This document shows, piece by piece, positions 52,453 to 64,000 of a DNA stretch of 64,000 nucleotides. A program made the translations under genes and the position numbers. Position 1 is the stretch's first letter. Every line of letters starts with the position of its first letter. Source of the stretch: Lycorma delicatula. Its lineage: Eukaryota > Arthropoda > Insecta > Hemiptera > Fulgoridae. Location of the stretch: the NCBI RefSeq assembly GCF_047948215.1, contig NC_134456.1:78668515-78732514 (forward strand). Direction: 5' to 3'. A model generated the notes under the pieces. That model was not told where the DNA came from, searched no databases, and saw nothing but the letters and a program-made list of their open reading frames with translations.

Positions 52453-55250
52453 TGCTTAAGACTACAATACGAGATTGACTATGAGATTTTTACTGGCGAT
52501 GACGCAGTATGAAAACTATTCTTGGCACTCATGTGGAAATCTACTGAGAAACTGGTTGTCAGCGGCAGTGAGTGGATATTCTGTTATACTCCTAGTTCGG
52601 TTTAGTTCTTTATTTTCATTAGTCTGGTGTTTTATTTCGTTTTGTTTCATTTGATTTAACTTACTTTATTTGGACTGTTCTACTCTTTGACTGTCTTACC
52701 CGGCTGTTGCTTAGCGACCCTGAGTGAAGTGAACTTTTAGGATTTTTTGATAATTTAATTATATTTTGGCTACATGTGTGATTTTTTTAGTGAACTCTAG
52801 TTACGATGATATTGTTTTAGTGGCCCCGCATCACATTTAAGTCCAATATTATGATATCCTTTAAATCCAAGGGATAGTAGAAAAAAGTAAGTAGTTTATA
52901 CCTATTATATTTTATGACCAAAGGATTAATAATCACACGAAAGGTACAATAAATAATAATAATGAAGAACACGTAACGTAGCGTAATGTAAAGAAAACAT
53001 ATGTTTTTTTAAAATTAAACGTTATTTTAAAATATGTTAAAAAACGTTTGTCAGCCAGTCTGGAATGGTTAAGGTGACTACCACAGTACTATTTGCCAGT
53101 AAGATGTTTGAATGATGATTAAACATCTTTATATTAAACCATACAAAAAATATAAAATTATGCTGTATGAAAAAATCTCGTAACTCTTATGGAAAACCCC
53201 TTTAATTTTAAACTCTTTATCCTTTTAAATTGTTTCACGTACATACGTACCAATTGAACAGTGTATTTTATATGAATAAAGTTGACTCTTTAAAAATGGA
53301 TAAACATCATTTTGTACTTTTATTTTTTCATCGTAGCTTGATAGGAAAATATTAATGACCAATCATCTAAATAAAACATTGGAACATAAAAAAAAATTTA
53401 AATACACGAGTTTGAAAATTTGAAACTGAATAATAGCAAAAATATGTTTAAATCAAGACTGTTTTTTAAATATTTTAAAATTGTATATCGATTGATTAGT
53501 TTCAAAGCTGATATTGTTATTGAGGGCATCGCATATATATATTACAGCTTACAAGCTCGCAGCTGTGAAGGTAATTGATTGCTTGCTTGCACTGATATGC
53601 GTCACGGATGGTGGAGACACACCGATTGAATAATGACTGAATTGTACAACGCTTATATTAAATGTATTAAACTTCCTGATTCTGAATGTAACGTATGTTA
53701 CCATCAAACCACGCTGTATCACTTTTCTATCCACGTACACCATTTGTATATGTTGACAAACATATGTAGCCTTAATGTATGTCTCCTATTTTCTAAAAGA
53801 CCTCTGATCATCTACGTTGCATTTTTTTTCTAAGTAACATATTTGGAAGGAAAAATTAAAAATACATTTTGAGCTAAAATTTAAATTATTTTTTCCTTTA
53901 CTGAAGAAAAAAATTATTTTATAACAGTTCTATGTAAAAAAATGAATTTATAAATCGAAAAATATTAAAAACATTTTCTTCTTCATTTAATTATGCGTAC
54001 AAATATTATCCACCGTGGGTATTATTTATTTCATTACGTGAATTCATTAAAACTTTAATGACATCTTCCTTCATTTAACGATTAATTAAAAAATTATATA
54101 CCACACAGTAAACTTAATTTTTTTATAATTTAATTTCGGATTTTTGCAACTGGACACTCTTCCTGACGCCAACCTGTTAAAAAATTCCTACAGGACATGA
54201 AATAAAAGTATGATTACTCATCTGTTTAATTATCATACTCTGTGTTACTTTATTCATTTATTACGGGAGATGTAATTCCGTTAATGCCCTCAAATTATCA
54301 TTGGGAATGATTAGGTTTAAATTCATTCTGATGAAATTAAACAAATTTAAATGTTTTATAGTCTTCCTGTTGAAGTTTTTTCTTTTATAAAATTTTTACA
54401 CATTTACACATTTTCAAGAATTGATGAGCTAACATTTTTTCAGCTTCTTTTTTTTTTTTGAAGTCATTCAGTTTACTGGTTATTTTTTCCTTTTTATTTT
54501 ATGTTTATTTTTAGACTTTAACATATTTCCTACTTCTTACATCCTAAATTATCGATTTAATTTATTCCAGTAAATAATAACTAATAATAAAATTAATTCT
54601 TTATTTTCAATATTTCATTTTAAAATACATTATTTACAAAAAATAATTGCAGTTTATAATTCTCAATCTATAGTAAGGACACATTCTACAGCTAATTTAA
54701 AAATCGTCAATTGTAAAGTTGGAGTATTTTAAAAATGAATTTAAGGAAAGTTAGGATAGAAAAAAATAAATTAAACGAAATCTATAAGTAAAAGTTAAAC
54801 AGCACAAAAAAAAAACTGTAAGATAAAATAATACTATCAATGAAACAGGAACATTACTTAATAATGTTACTAGAATAATAAACAGAGGTAAAAATACAAA
54901 AAATAATAGGATTATTACTCCAATACTGTTGTGCTATAATTATCTTAGTAGGAAGTAACAATTCCCTTTAATACAAAAAAATATTCAAATTTATTATAAA
55001 TAATGTAACGGAATTCAGAAAACAATATTTTACAAAAGTGATTAATATTTAAAGTAATTCATTATTAATTTATCTAGAAACTGAATACATAAAACTAAAG
55101 AAATTACATTTAATTTTATTTACAATTTACAAATTAAAAATTAGGCTTCTTTTTTAAGACATTCTAAGATAAATCTTCAATAAATACAAGTTCATATACT
55201 TTAAAACAGCCGGAACTCGGGAAAAAACCAATTTGAAACATCGACATCAT
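52453..55250. other. Noncoding DNA, 2.8 kb
   Basis: Mostly AT-rich. 52,480-52,860 and 53,560-53,760 are less AT-rich and not recognised as repeats in this window; frames of 64-66 codons at 53,549-53,833 overlap on both strands without motifs. No gene could be supported. Confidence 0.4.
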
Positions 55251-55400
55251 TTTTTTTTTTTTTTATTTGATATCGTCACATAAGCTTGAAGCTTGTACGT
55301 GGGATATGGAATCAAATTTTTGTAGAGTATGAAAATTTCCATGCCTGACGGGGATTCGAACCCGCGACCTCCGGATGAATGCCCAAGAATATTGAGACTA
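55251..55400 (-). repeat. tRNA-derived SINE, type 2
   Basis: On the minus strand: B box 'gggttcgaatccccgtcagg' (about 55,360-55,345), tail 'atatcccacgtacaagcttc' and a poly-A (T run 55,251-55,264). It matches 56,470-56,606 and 1,922-2,075. Confidence 0.85.
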
Positions 55401-55664
55401 AAGAGGTGAAATATTGCGGCCCACCATACACAACATTATAATCGGTTAATAATTCAACTCTCAGACTAGTTCGCAACTATAATTACACACATCTCTGTAA
55501 CAGACTACCAGCTTATTGCAGTGGTTTCCATTCAAAAAATTTATAAATAAATCAAGTGACAGCTCGATTGATTTTAGCCAGCGACTCCTCTACTTGGCAA
55601 GGTCAGAGCATCGAACAAAAAAATAAAAAATACACTCTTCCGTTCTTCTGTATTACATAAGGAA

Positions 55665-56400
55665 CTTTTTTTTTTTAAAGAGGTGGAGGAACCCCATTTA
55701 CGGGAGCCTAAGCAGTGCCAGGCTCGCTAACAGGTTCCGCCAGTTATAACCAAGGGCGTAGTATACCTACGCGCTACCGACTAAACCTCTACCCAAGGCT
55801 TCCTGGGACTGCTTATAAAAACATTTCATCAGAAGAAGGAATCCAACAATGTCACACACCACACAAACACTACTGGAAGCAACACATACAGCACGTCAAA
55901 TACATACGCCGACAACAACACACAAAAACCTGCAGAAAGCAGGACACGCTACTAACATCCGCAACACCTACGCGTTACACACCCACACAGCCGTTAAGAC
56001 AGAAATCTTAAATAGTCATACCACTTATCAGTAGCCACCATCAGACGTACGAGCAGAGTGTCTCCGGCCTCATCGCACCCAGGCAACTCCCACACGTACG
56101 GGGGGCCCCCTAGGCACTCAGCCGAGGACCGTCCGCCCCCGCGCCATTCTCCTCTGCGGAACTCCTCATATAATTGGAGCTTCCACATGATGGTCCTCAT
56201 GAATCTTTCTACTGTGCCTCTCCTTGAAATAAAACTCGTAAGGTATCTTCAGGGCGAAAAATATGCTCACGTCTCAGGTTGCCGATCATCTCTCTATGCT
56301 CCATGGCGAATCGCGGACACAAAAAGAAAACATGATGGGGGGTCTTTTCCACCTCATAAGGTTCTAGGCACATTTACATCTCTGACCCACGGTTTACAAT
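55665..56400 (-). mobile_element. 5'-truncated R1-clade LINE (ORF2 end and 3' UTR)
   Basis: The minus strand translates, in shifting frames, to EVEKTPHHVFFLCPRFAMEH (zinc-region H and C, about 56,365-56,305), NLRREHIFRPEDTLRVLFQG and FMRTIMWKLQLYEEFRRGEW. This is the end of an R1/LOA-type ORF2. A 340-bp GC-richer 3' UTR with the A tail at about 55,665-55,676 follows. The plus frames at 55,715-56,034 and 56,058-56,432 are antisense to it. Confidence 0.7.
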
Positions 56401-56465
56401 TAAGATATATTAGTCATATCTTGCTTTTATAATACATTTAATTGATGGGAAATCAATACCTCTCC

Positions 56466-56606
56466 GCCAAACTCCATGGTGAAGTGGTAGCATCTCGGTC
56501 TTTAATCCGGAGATCTCAGGTTTAAATACCGGTTCCGGAATGCATTCTTCATATGCTACGAAATTCCGTTTCCATATCCCACGTACAAACTTCAAGCTTA
56601 TTTGGT
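56466..56606 (+). repeat. tRNA-derived SINE, type 2
   Basis: A box 'ggtgaagtggtagcatctc', B box 'caggtttaaatac' (degenerate), tail 'tatcccacgtacaaacttca'. Located 65 bp from the end of the LINE fragment. Confidence 0.8.
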
Positions 56607-56997
56607 GATAACTTCAAGCCAAAACCAAACAAAAATCGAATTATTTATCTACGTATTTCTCAACAGTTTTGTAACTTTTACACGTTCGTCCACCACCGAA
56701 TTAAAAACCTAGATATCTCAATACATAGTTCACCGTTATAGTTTATCTATTTACAAAACTCTACTACAAATTTCTTTCCTCTCATTTCAAATTTTATCAA
56801 TTCATCGAATTTTCTATAAAAGGAAAAAGTTTTTGAAATTGTATCATATGAATCATTCAAGAGAAAACAGCATCATTTTAAAGTTTTTTCCTACATTATT
56901 GGATTGCTAGGCCGTTTACTAAAAGTGAAGCAAGGTTATGACTAATTATTAACGTGTTTTATTAAAACAGTTTAACAATATAAAATCTGGTTTTATT
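56607..56997. other. Noncoding AT-rich DNA
   Basis: No gene or repeat supported. Confidence 0.4.
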
Positions 56998-57212
56998 GAT
57001 TTTTACCAGCTATTTTGTAATGAATAAAAAATGTGATTTATCTCAAATTGATGTTTTTATTTGAAAGCCGCCATTTTGTTTCTGTAAATCCTAGAAGATT
57101 GAAATTTTCATAGAACATTTTTAGAATCATCATTTTAAGGTCTGTAAAGTTTCAATAGAATCGGTACGAGGATGGGCAAGTGGTACTAAATAAAAAGGGG
57201 TTACCACTTTTT
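56998..57212. repeat. Fragment related to the MITE at 51,971
   Basis: 'tttgtttctgtaaatcctag', 'gaatcggtacgaggatgggc' and 'gtactaaataaaaaggggtt' parallel the right half of the MITE at 52,290-52,440. Confidence 0.6.
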
Positions 57213-57317
57213 ATTATTATTATTATAGATAAACAGTGGGAAAAACGGTACACACAGTATTATATAAATTTAATAATAAAGTATTGTGTTTAATAAACAG
57301 ATTTAATGGTTGTATTT

Positions 57318-58620
<1,303 letters not shown>

Positions 58621-58621
58621 A

Positions 58622-59293
58622 TTCAAGCAAGAGCACTATCCAAAGTCCCTCGCATCATCAGTTGCTCTATATAATTTTTCAAAACATTCTTACTAAATTA
58701 CACATTAAAATTGAAATTAAATATCCTATACTATACATAAGATTTAAAATTTAAAATTTTTAAATTTTCATTCAAGCATGATCACTTTCGTGAGTCCCTC
58801 GCATCATCAGTTGATTTCTTACTAAATTACACATTAAAACTGAAATTAAGAATCCTATACTATACGTAAGATTTAAAATTTAAAACTGTAAAAAGATCTT
58901 TTATCAAATTAAAATCAAAACTGAAAGTAAAACTAAAAATTTTTAAATTCAAATTTTTTAATATTAATTTAAAATTGCGTATATATAAAAAAATATGAAC
59001 TCATTTAATAAAATTAATTACAAAGCCAAAATTAAAATCATTAGTTATTTGAAATTAATAATAATTTAGACTTTTTAATTTAATTTTATTAAATGACTTC
59101 AATTTTTTTTATATATACGCAATTTTAAATTAAATTTAAAAAATTTGAATTTAAAAATTTTTAGTTGTAATTTAAGTTTTGATTTTAATTTGATAAAAGA
59201 TTTTTTTACAGTTTTAAATTTTATATCTTACGTATAGTATAGGATTTTTAATTTCAGTTTTAATGTGTAATTTAGTAAGAAAGCAACTGATGA
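58622..59293. repeat. Large palindrome with a duplicated arm tip
   Basis: 58,803-59,020 and 59,075-59,293 are inverted repeats of about 218 bp with few differences ('aattacacattaaaactgaa', 'cctatactatacgtaagat', 'aaaattgcgtatatataaaa' and their complements). The outer left portion is duplicated in tandem ('agtccctcgcatcatcagtt' at about 58,653 and 58,793). Confidence 0.85.
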
Positions 59294-60914
59294 TCAGAAA
59301 AAAAAGCCGCGAGACGAGAAAGTTCTGCAATTGTGTTGTCAGTTTTTTTAAATTTATTTTAAATTTTTGCTTTGAAGCTTTAATTTTATTTTTATTTTAT
59401 TTTAGATTTTGAATTTATTTAATTTTTATTTTAGGCACTCCATTATTTGTAATTCTCCTTTGACAAAAATGTTCCCTTTAAATTTTAATTAAAAATAAAA
59501 GTTACTTTTAAAATACCATTTAAATGTCCATCTATAAAAACTTAATAGAAACCTTAATGTGCTTTCTGTTTGTGTATTATCACGAAATAAAAATAAAAAA
59601 TAATAAAAAAACACTTTTATTTTGCTATTATCAAACTTTATAATGCTTCTTCATTAACTTTTAATGATGGAATAAACTTATTTATAAAATAAATAATTCT
59701 AGCAACTAACTTACATTAATCTGAAAAATATCCCTACGTAAAATAAAAAAAGAATAGTTGAATGAAAGGTAAATTTTAATACATGATTTAGTATGTTTTT
59801 TTTTTTTTTTTCATTACTTATATACTTATAAAATCGTATTCTAGTCAAATACCAATTATTCGCCCATAGATTTATTATCTAATTAGTTATATTCTTATAC
59901 AAATTTTTAAAATTAAATAATTATTTTAAATATCCAAAATTTAAAAAAATACTGTTCATATTAAATTTCAATATATTTTATAACTTCTGTTTTACATTTT
60001 TAGAATTGTGGATACTATTTTTATTTATGATGTTTGTATATATTTTAATCCAGCAACAGAATAAAAAATTATTCATACCTAAAAATTGAAGAGTTTGGAA
60101 AAAATAAATCGATCCTACTTGGGTAAATATTTTATTTATAAATTATGAAATATCATAAACATATTTGAAATACATAAATAAAGAAAAAGACATTAAGTAT
60201 TAAAAAAAATTAAATTCCCAATAAAATATTGAATATATTTAAACATTTTTTACATTATCTACATTAAATTATTTATTTAAAAAATAATAATAATAATAAT
60301 AATAATAATAGTAATAATTTGTTTGTTTGTTTGGTTTGTGCAATAGAACAACTACATAAAGCATTTGTATACTGCACAATAGTAAATAAAAACATATAAA
60401 ATAATTAAAATAACATTACAATAATTATAAGTTAACAATTTACATGTAAATTAAAAATATATAAAATTCGGAATACAATATTAATAATAATTATAGATTC
60501 ATAAAAACGAAAGCAATAATTGGAGTTTTAATTATATTACACTAATAAAAATAATAATAGTAATATAACTACTGTTATATTATAGTCTTGTATATACACA
60601 AAGTACAGATAAAAATGTACACATAATTAAAATATACATAAATCAAAATGTTAGTAATAATAATAATCCAAAAGATAACAAATATAATTTTCATATTAAT
60701 ATATGATGTCCAAAAATAGATAATAAAAATGAATTAAACAATTTCTGACAATAATTTGAAAACGAAAGCATACAATCATTAATTAAACACATTCTATCAG
60801 ACCAAAAAAACCAGGGCATATATGATACATGATACAAATCAATAATAAGTTAACATATGCAAAAGTAACTAATAATAATAAATAAATTACATTAATTAAT
60901 TATGGACAATAGTA
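59294..60914. other. Noncoding AT-rich DNA with (AAT)n
   Basis: Very AT-rich, with an AAT microsatellite at about 60,284-60,310 and many AATAAT stretches. No gene supported. Confidence 0.5.
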
Positions 60915-61060
60915 AGAATAATTATAATTTAATGATAGGCGTAAGAAGGCACGAGCGGCCTCCAACCAATCCTTCCAGCCGGCCCAATCGCCATAGGGGT
61001 AGCCACCGTGGTGAGAGGGGAAAAGAACTCTCGGAATTAGAACAGTGAAACAGCTTGGTG
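60915..61060 (-). mobile_element. Retroelement tail-like fragment (weak)
   Basis: The minus strand reads PSHHGGYPYGDWAGWKDWLE then AARAFLRLSLN in a GC-rich island within AT-rich DNA. It resembles the final residues of some LINE ORF2 proteins. A short tail follows to about 60,900. Identity uncertain. Confidence 0.3.
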
Positions 61061-61189
61061 TAATACCAGTTAGCATAAAAACTAAAATAACAAGAATACT
61101 TCTAAGTTCAGGGAAATTCTGACACGAACATAGGAAAACAGAAATCAAAAATCAAATCCTCCCTGTAATTAATTCTTTCATCTTTTTAC

Positions 61190-61515
61190 ATAAAACAACA
61201 ACATTAAACATGTTTACAACAATATTAACATAACAGTGTTTGTAAATTATTGTTTATTAACATTGTTATAAACATGTTTAATGTTTAACGTTTTTTTAAC
61301 ATTAAACATAAAATATAAAGCAATAGACATTAGACAATAAACAATAAACAGTAAACATTAAAAATTAAACAATAAACATGTTTAAAAAAATGTTAACACA
61401 ACAATGTTTATAAATATTAAACAATAAACAATAGATATTAAACATTAAGCAATAGATATTAAACATTAATGTTTAAACGATACGATAATGTTAATACGAT
61501 TAATGTTTAAGCCAT
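61190..61515. repeat. Degenerate AACATTAAAC repeats with hairpin
   Basis: Repeated 'acattaaac' and 'aataaacat' units. 'attaaacatgtttacaacaa' and 'ttgttataaacatgtttaat' form an imperfect hairpin (61,203-61,282). Confidence 0.7.
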
Positions 61516-62435
61516 ACGTCCATATAAGTTTAAGGATAACTCTGTAGATCGACAGTCTATTAGATAATAATAACTGTAAGTTTCTACCCTGTAACCAGTA
61601 TAATTCAGTATAGTAATGTTAAGCTGTTTTCACTTTTCGACTAAGTATCACATTCAACTGTTCAAACAGATGAGTATTAGTGGTTACAAAAATAAAACTG
61701 ATAGAGTAACCAAAAATCTCCCATTCTCTCCTTTTAATTTTCTGGTGTTTAACATTAATTAGGTAATAGTGCCCGAATGTAAAAATCAATCGTACAAATT
61801 AAAAGAAAAGGGTTTAAATATAAATAAAACTCTTTAAATTAGAATTTATAATAAAATACAAATAAATTAACTTAATTTTTCCAATATAGTCAAAGATTAG
61901 AGAAATTATGTGGGGGGTGATAAAAAATAAAGATGTACCAATATTATAGAAGTAATTTTAATTTTAATTTAATTTTCCTTAGCAAGAGTTGAGCATATGA
62001 GTTTTGTAGATTTTATAGTTGAATTGACTGGTAATTGAAAAAAAAACTACTTGTTGAAACATTTAGAAGGTCGTAACAGAAAATATAATAAATATGAAGT
62101 ATAAATAAAAGTTAGAAGATGGAAAAAGTAAGGTTTTAGAAGAATGGATAATTTCAGTTAATAAGAAAAAAAATTATGGAAATGGAAGAGTTCAAATTCT
62201 ACAGATGCTTCGTCAGTGAAATATATGTTTTTCGATGGAGGTAAGACGTAGAACAATAACAAATAAAGATTATATGAGCTTCAGAAGGGTTAATATGTTG
62301 GTATTGAACAAAATATTTAGCACGAAGTTGAAGATGAGCTTCAGTTGAAATGTATCTATGGAATCATGGATCTGATAAAAAAATACCGTAAGTAATTGAA
62401 ACACTGGAAATATGGACCTGGAGAAAATGGACGTA
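61516..62435. other. Noncoding A-rich DNA
   Basis: A-rich plus strand. Possibly an ancient LINE body, but no motif could be confirmed. Confidence 0.35.
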
Positions 62436-63719
62436 ACGAGTGTTTCAAAAAGATGCAACTCTAAGATTAAGAAGGTAGAAGTCACACATAGGTAAATTTT
62501 ATTTTTCCTTACATATCAGTTGGCAACACTGTTCCCAAGGTAAGCAGCTTCTAACAGTTGAAATTTCCTTCTTATGTACTAGTACTATACCAGTATAAAT
62601 TCCTCTCTATTGTGTTAACATGTCGTTTTCCAAAGACGAACATGTACTTATTATTGAGACTTACTTATAAATCTTTCGAACGATTGAAAGACGAGTTTCA
62701 GGTAAGTTTTCCCAATTCTTCACTTCCTAATAAGTCGACAACATCGCATTTGATTAATATATTTCGTAAGACCGGGAGAGTATATGATCGGAAAAGCACA
62801 GGTCAACCATCATTGTAGAAGTTCTGAATGAACTTCTCATCCAGAAAATACTCGCTCATCCAGAAAATCGCTCAGAAAGTTATTTTCAGAGGCTGAGCTT
62901 TCATTCTACAGCTTTCAGGGCTGCTAAAAAATTACAATTCCATCGGTGTCGTTCAAGAACTGAAAGAAGTAGACAACGGAAAACGTTTACAGTATCGTCG
63001 TTGGTCTCGTACTCTTGTTGTTGACAACGATATTGAAATTTTGGATCATGTTTATTTTAGCGACCAGGCTCGGTTTCACTTGAATGGCTACATTATATTA
63101 ACCGCCAAAACTGCCGAATATGAAGCGCTGAAAATCCTAACGCGTTTCTTTAACGACCATTATACGCACGTAAAATTGGTATTTCGTGTGCGATCTCCTG
63201 GCGTCGTAATAATAGGGCCTTTATTTTTTTGATAAATCTGTAGACAGTGTGGTTTATCTCAACTGAATCGAACAATTTATTTTCGTGTTAGATTTACACG
63301 GACAAGAATTTTGGTTCCAGCAAGATACTGCAACGTGTCATACTGCTGTTGAAACGCTGGATATGTTACGGTAATTTTTTGGTCATCGTTTGATATAAAA
63401 AGGGTTCTGGCCTGCAAGATCCCCAGATGTTACACCGGTAGATTTTTTCCTTTGGGGTAATTAAAAAGTGTAGTTTTTAAAAACAATCCTCATACACTTG
63501 ACGAATTGAAAACTAACATTGAAAGTGAGATTACAAAAATTACTGAGCAAACATTAAGAAACGTGGCTGCAAATGTTATAAAACGTATACAATCCTGCAT
63601 TGGGATCACAGGAAATCTTTTAGAATATTGAAAAACTTAAAGTATTTTATTAACTTTAATATTTTTGTAATAAATTGCCGTCGTCAAACAAAGGTGTTGC
63701 GTCATTTTGAAACACTCGT
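62436..63719 (+). mobile_element. Tc1/mariner-superfamily transposon, decayed
   Basis: The left end acgagtgtttcaaaaagatg and the complement of the right end (acgagtgtttcaaaatgacg) match over about 25 bp, with TA at 62,434-62,435 and 63,720-63,721. The 1,284-bp length equals that of the element at 50,653, but the terminal repeats and protein differ, so it is a separate family. Confidence 0.9.
62620..63632 (+). pseudogene. Decayed transposase (DUF4817-type Tc1/mariner)
   Basis: From ATG 62,620: MSFSKDEHVLIIETYL, stop, SFERLKDEFQVSFPNSSLPN and FRKTGRVYDRKSTGQPSL (N-terminal DNA-binding region). After a gap come DHVYFSDQARFHLNGY (63,042-63,090, first catalytic Asp), FWFQQDTATCHTAVETLDML (about 63,310, second Asp) and PARSPDVTPVDFFLWG (about 63,410, third Asp), then NNPHTLDELKTNIESEITKI and a C-terminus near 63,630. 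At least six stops or shifts make it inactive. The two frames of 86 and 63 codons visible here are its surviving pieces. Confidence 0.85.
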
Positions 63720-63721
63720 TA

Positions 63722-64000
63722 GTTTGATTTTAGAATGAAAAAATATTGCCAAAAATTCAAGAAGAAAGGCTGAGTTGATCAGGAGAAAAATATGTACAGA
63801 AATTCAATTCACTATGAAAAGAGCATGATCGTTGAGGATAGCAGTTAAGAGAATTGTAATTGGGAGAAGTGGAAAAGTAAAGCCGGTTATCTGACAATGG
63901 GTGGAAAATAAGATGACACAAAAACTGATCTATAGTTTAGTTACTTAGAAAAATGCTACGACAGGATTTTTTTAAAGGTGCATTACCATTAATGAGAATG
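63722..64000. other. Noncoding A-rich DNA to window end
   Basis: One frame near 63,935-63,960 reads YLEKCYDRIF, faintly like the DLEKAFDRVP block of LINE reverse transcriptases, but nothing around it supports this. Confidence 0.2.

Overview
The window looks like AT-rich nuclear DNA from an insect, probably a hemipteran-type genome. The support is R1-clade and jockey-like LINE debris, Tc1/mariner elements with insect-type transposases, tRNA-derived SINEs, CCTAA/TTAGG-like runs, and one exon with the cysteine signature of neuroparsin, an arthropod hormone family. There are no bacterial operons, CRISPR arrays, rRNA genes or free-standing tRNA genes. The species cannot be named from this sequence.

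Only two places look like host gene exons, both on the minus strand. At 534-624 a 30-codon signal-peptide exon ends in a strong GTAAG donor; that gene would continue off the left edge. At 30,619-30,730 an exon encodes a cysteine-rich segment closely resembling neuroparsin / ovary ecdysteroidogenic hormone; its other exons were not found. A decayed copy of a large uncharacterised arthropod gene family lies at 44,500-45,815 (minus).

The rest is mostly layered mobile DNA. (1) An almost pristine 2.35-kb element at 14,955-17,305 has a 5' UTR, one intact 545-aa Gag-like ORF1 with three zinc knuckles, a 3' UTR and an A-rich tail, but no ORF2. It is flanked by a 13-bp target duplication and sits inside a copy of a MITE whose other copies in the window show the empty site. 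It is a half-LINE, analogous to mammalian HAL1. (2) R1-clade LINE remains lie at 7,002, 11,184, 19,040, 23,644, 24,118, 32,761 and 55,665, mostly minus-strand; three share a GC-rich 3'-UTR module. Other LINE tails lie at 12,939, 18,600, 30,960, 49,966 and 60,915. (3) Tc1/mariner elements: 50,653-51,942 (nearly intact, with TIRs and TA), 62,436-63,719 (decayed, with TIRs and TA), 37,341-40,207 (decayed, with TIRs over 400 bp) and 20,773-21,130 (3' relic). (4) Fold-back MITEs lie at 5,076, 10,906, 17,960, 27,170, 42,879, 51,971 and 58,800, and there is a multicopy MITE family with ACTTCCTTGTACG ends. (5) Two tRNA-derived SINE families have about thirteen copies, several nested or interrupted.

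These parts do not form a pathway. The link between them is parasitic dependence: SINEs and the ORF1-only element need a LINE reverse transcriptase in trans, and MITEs need mariner-type transposases. Repeated nesting allows relative dating of insertions. Stretches not listed are AT-rich DNA in which no gene could be supported.
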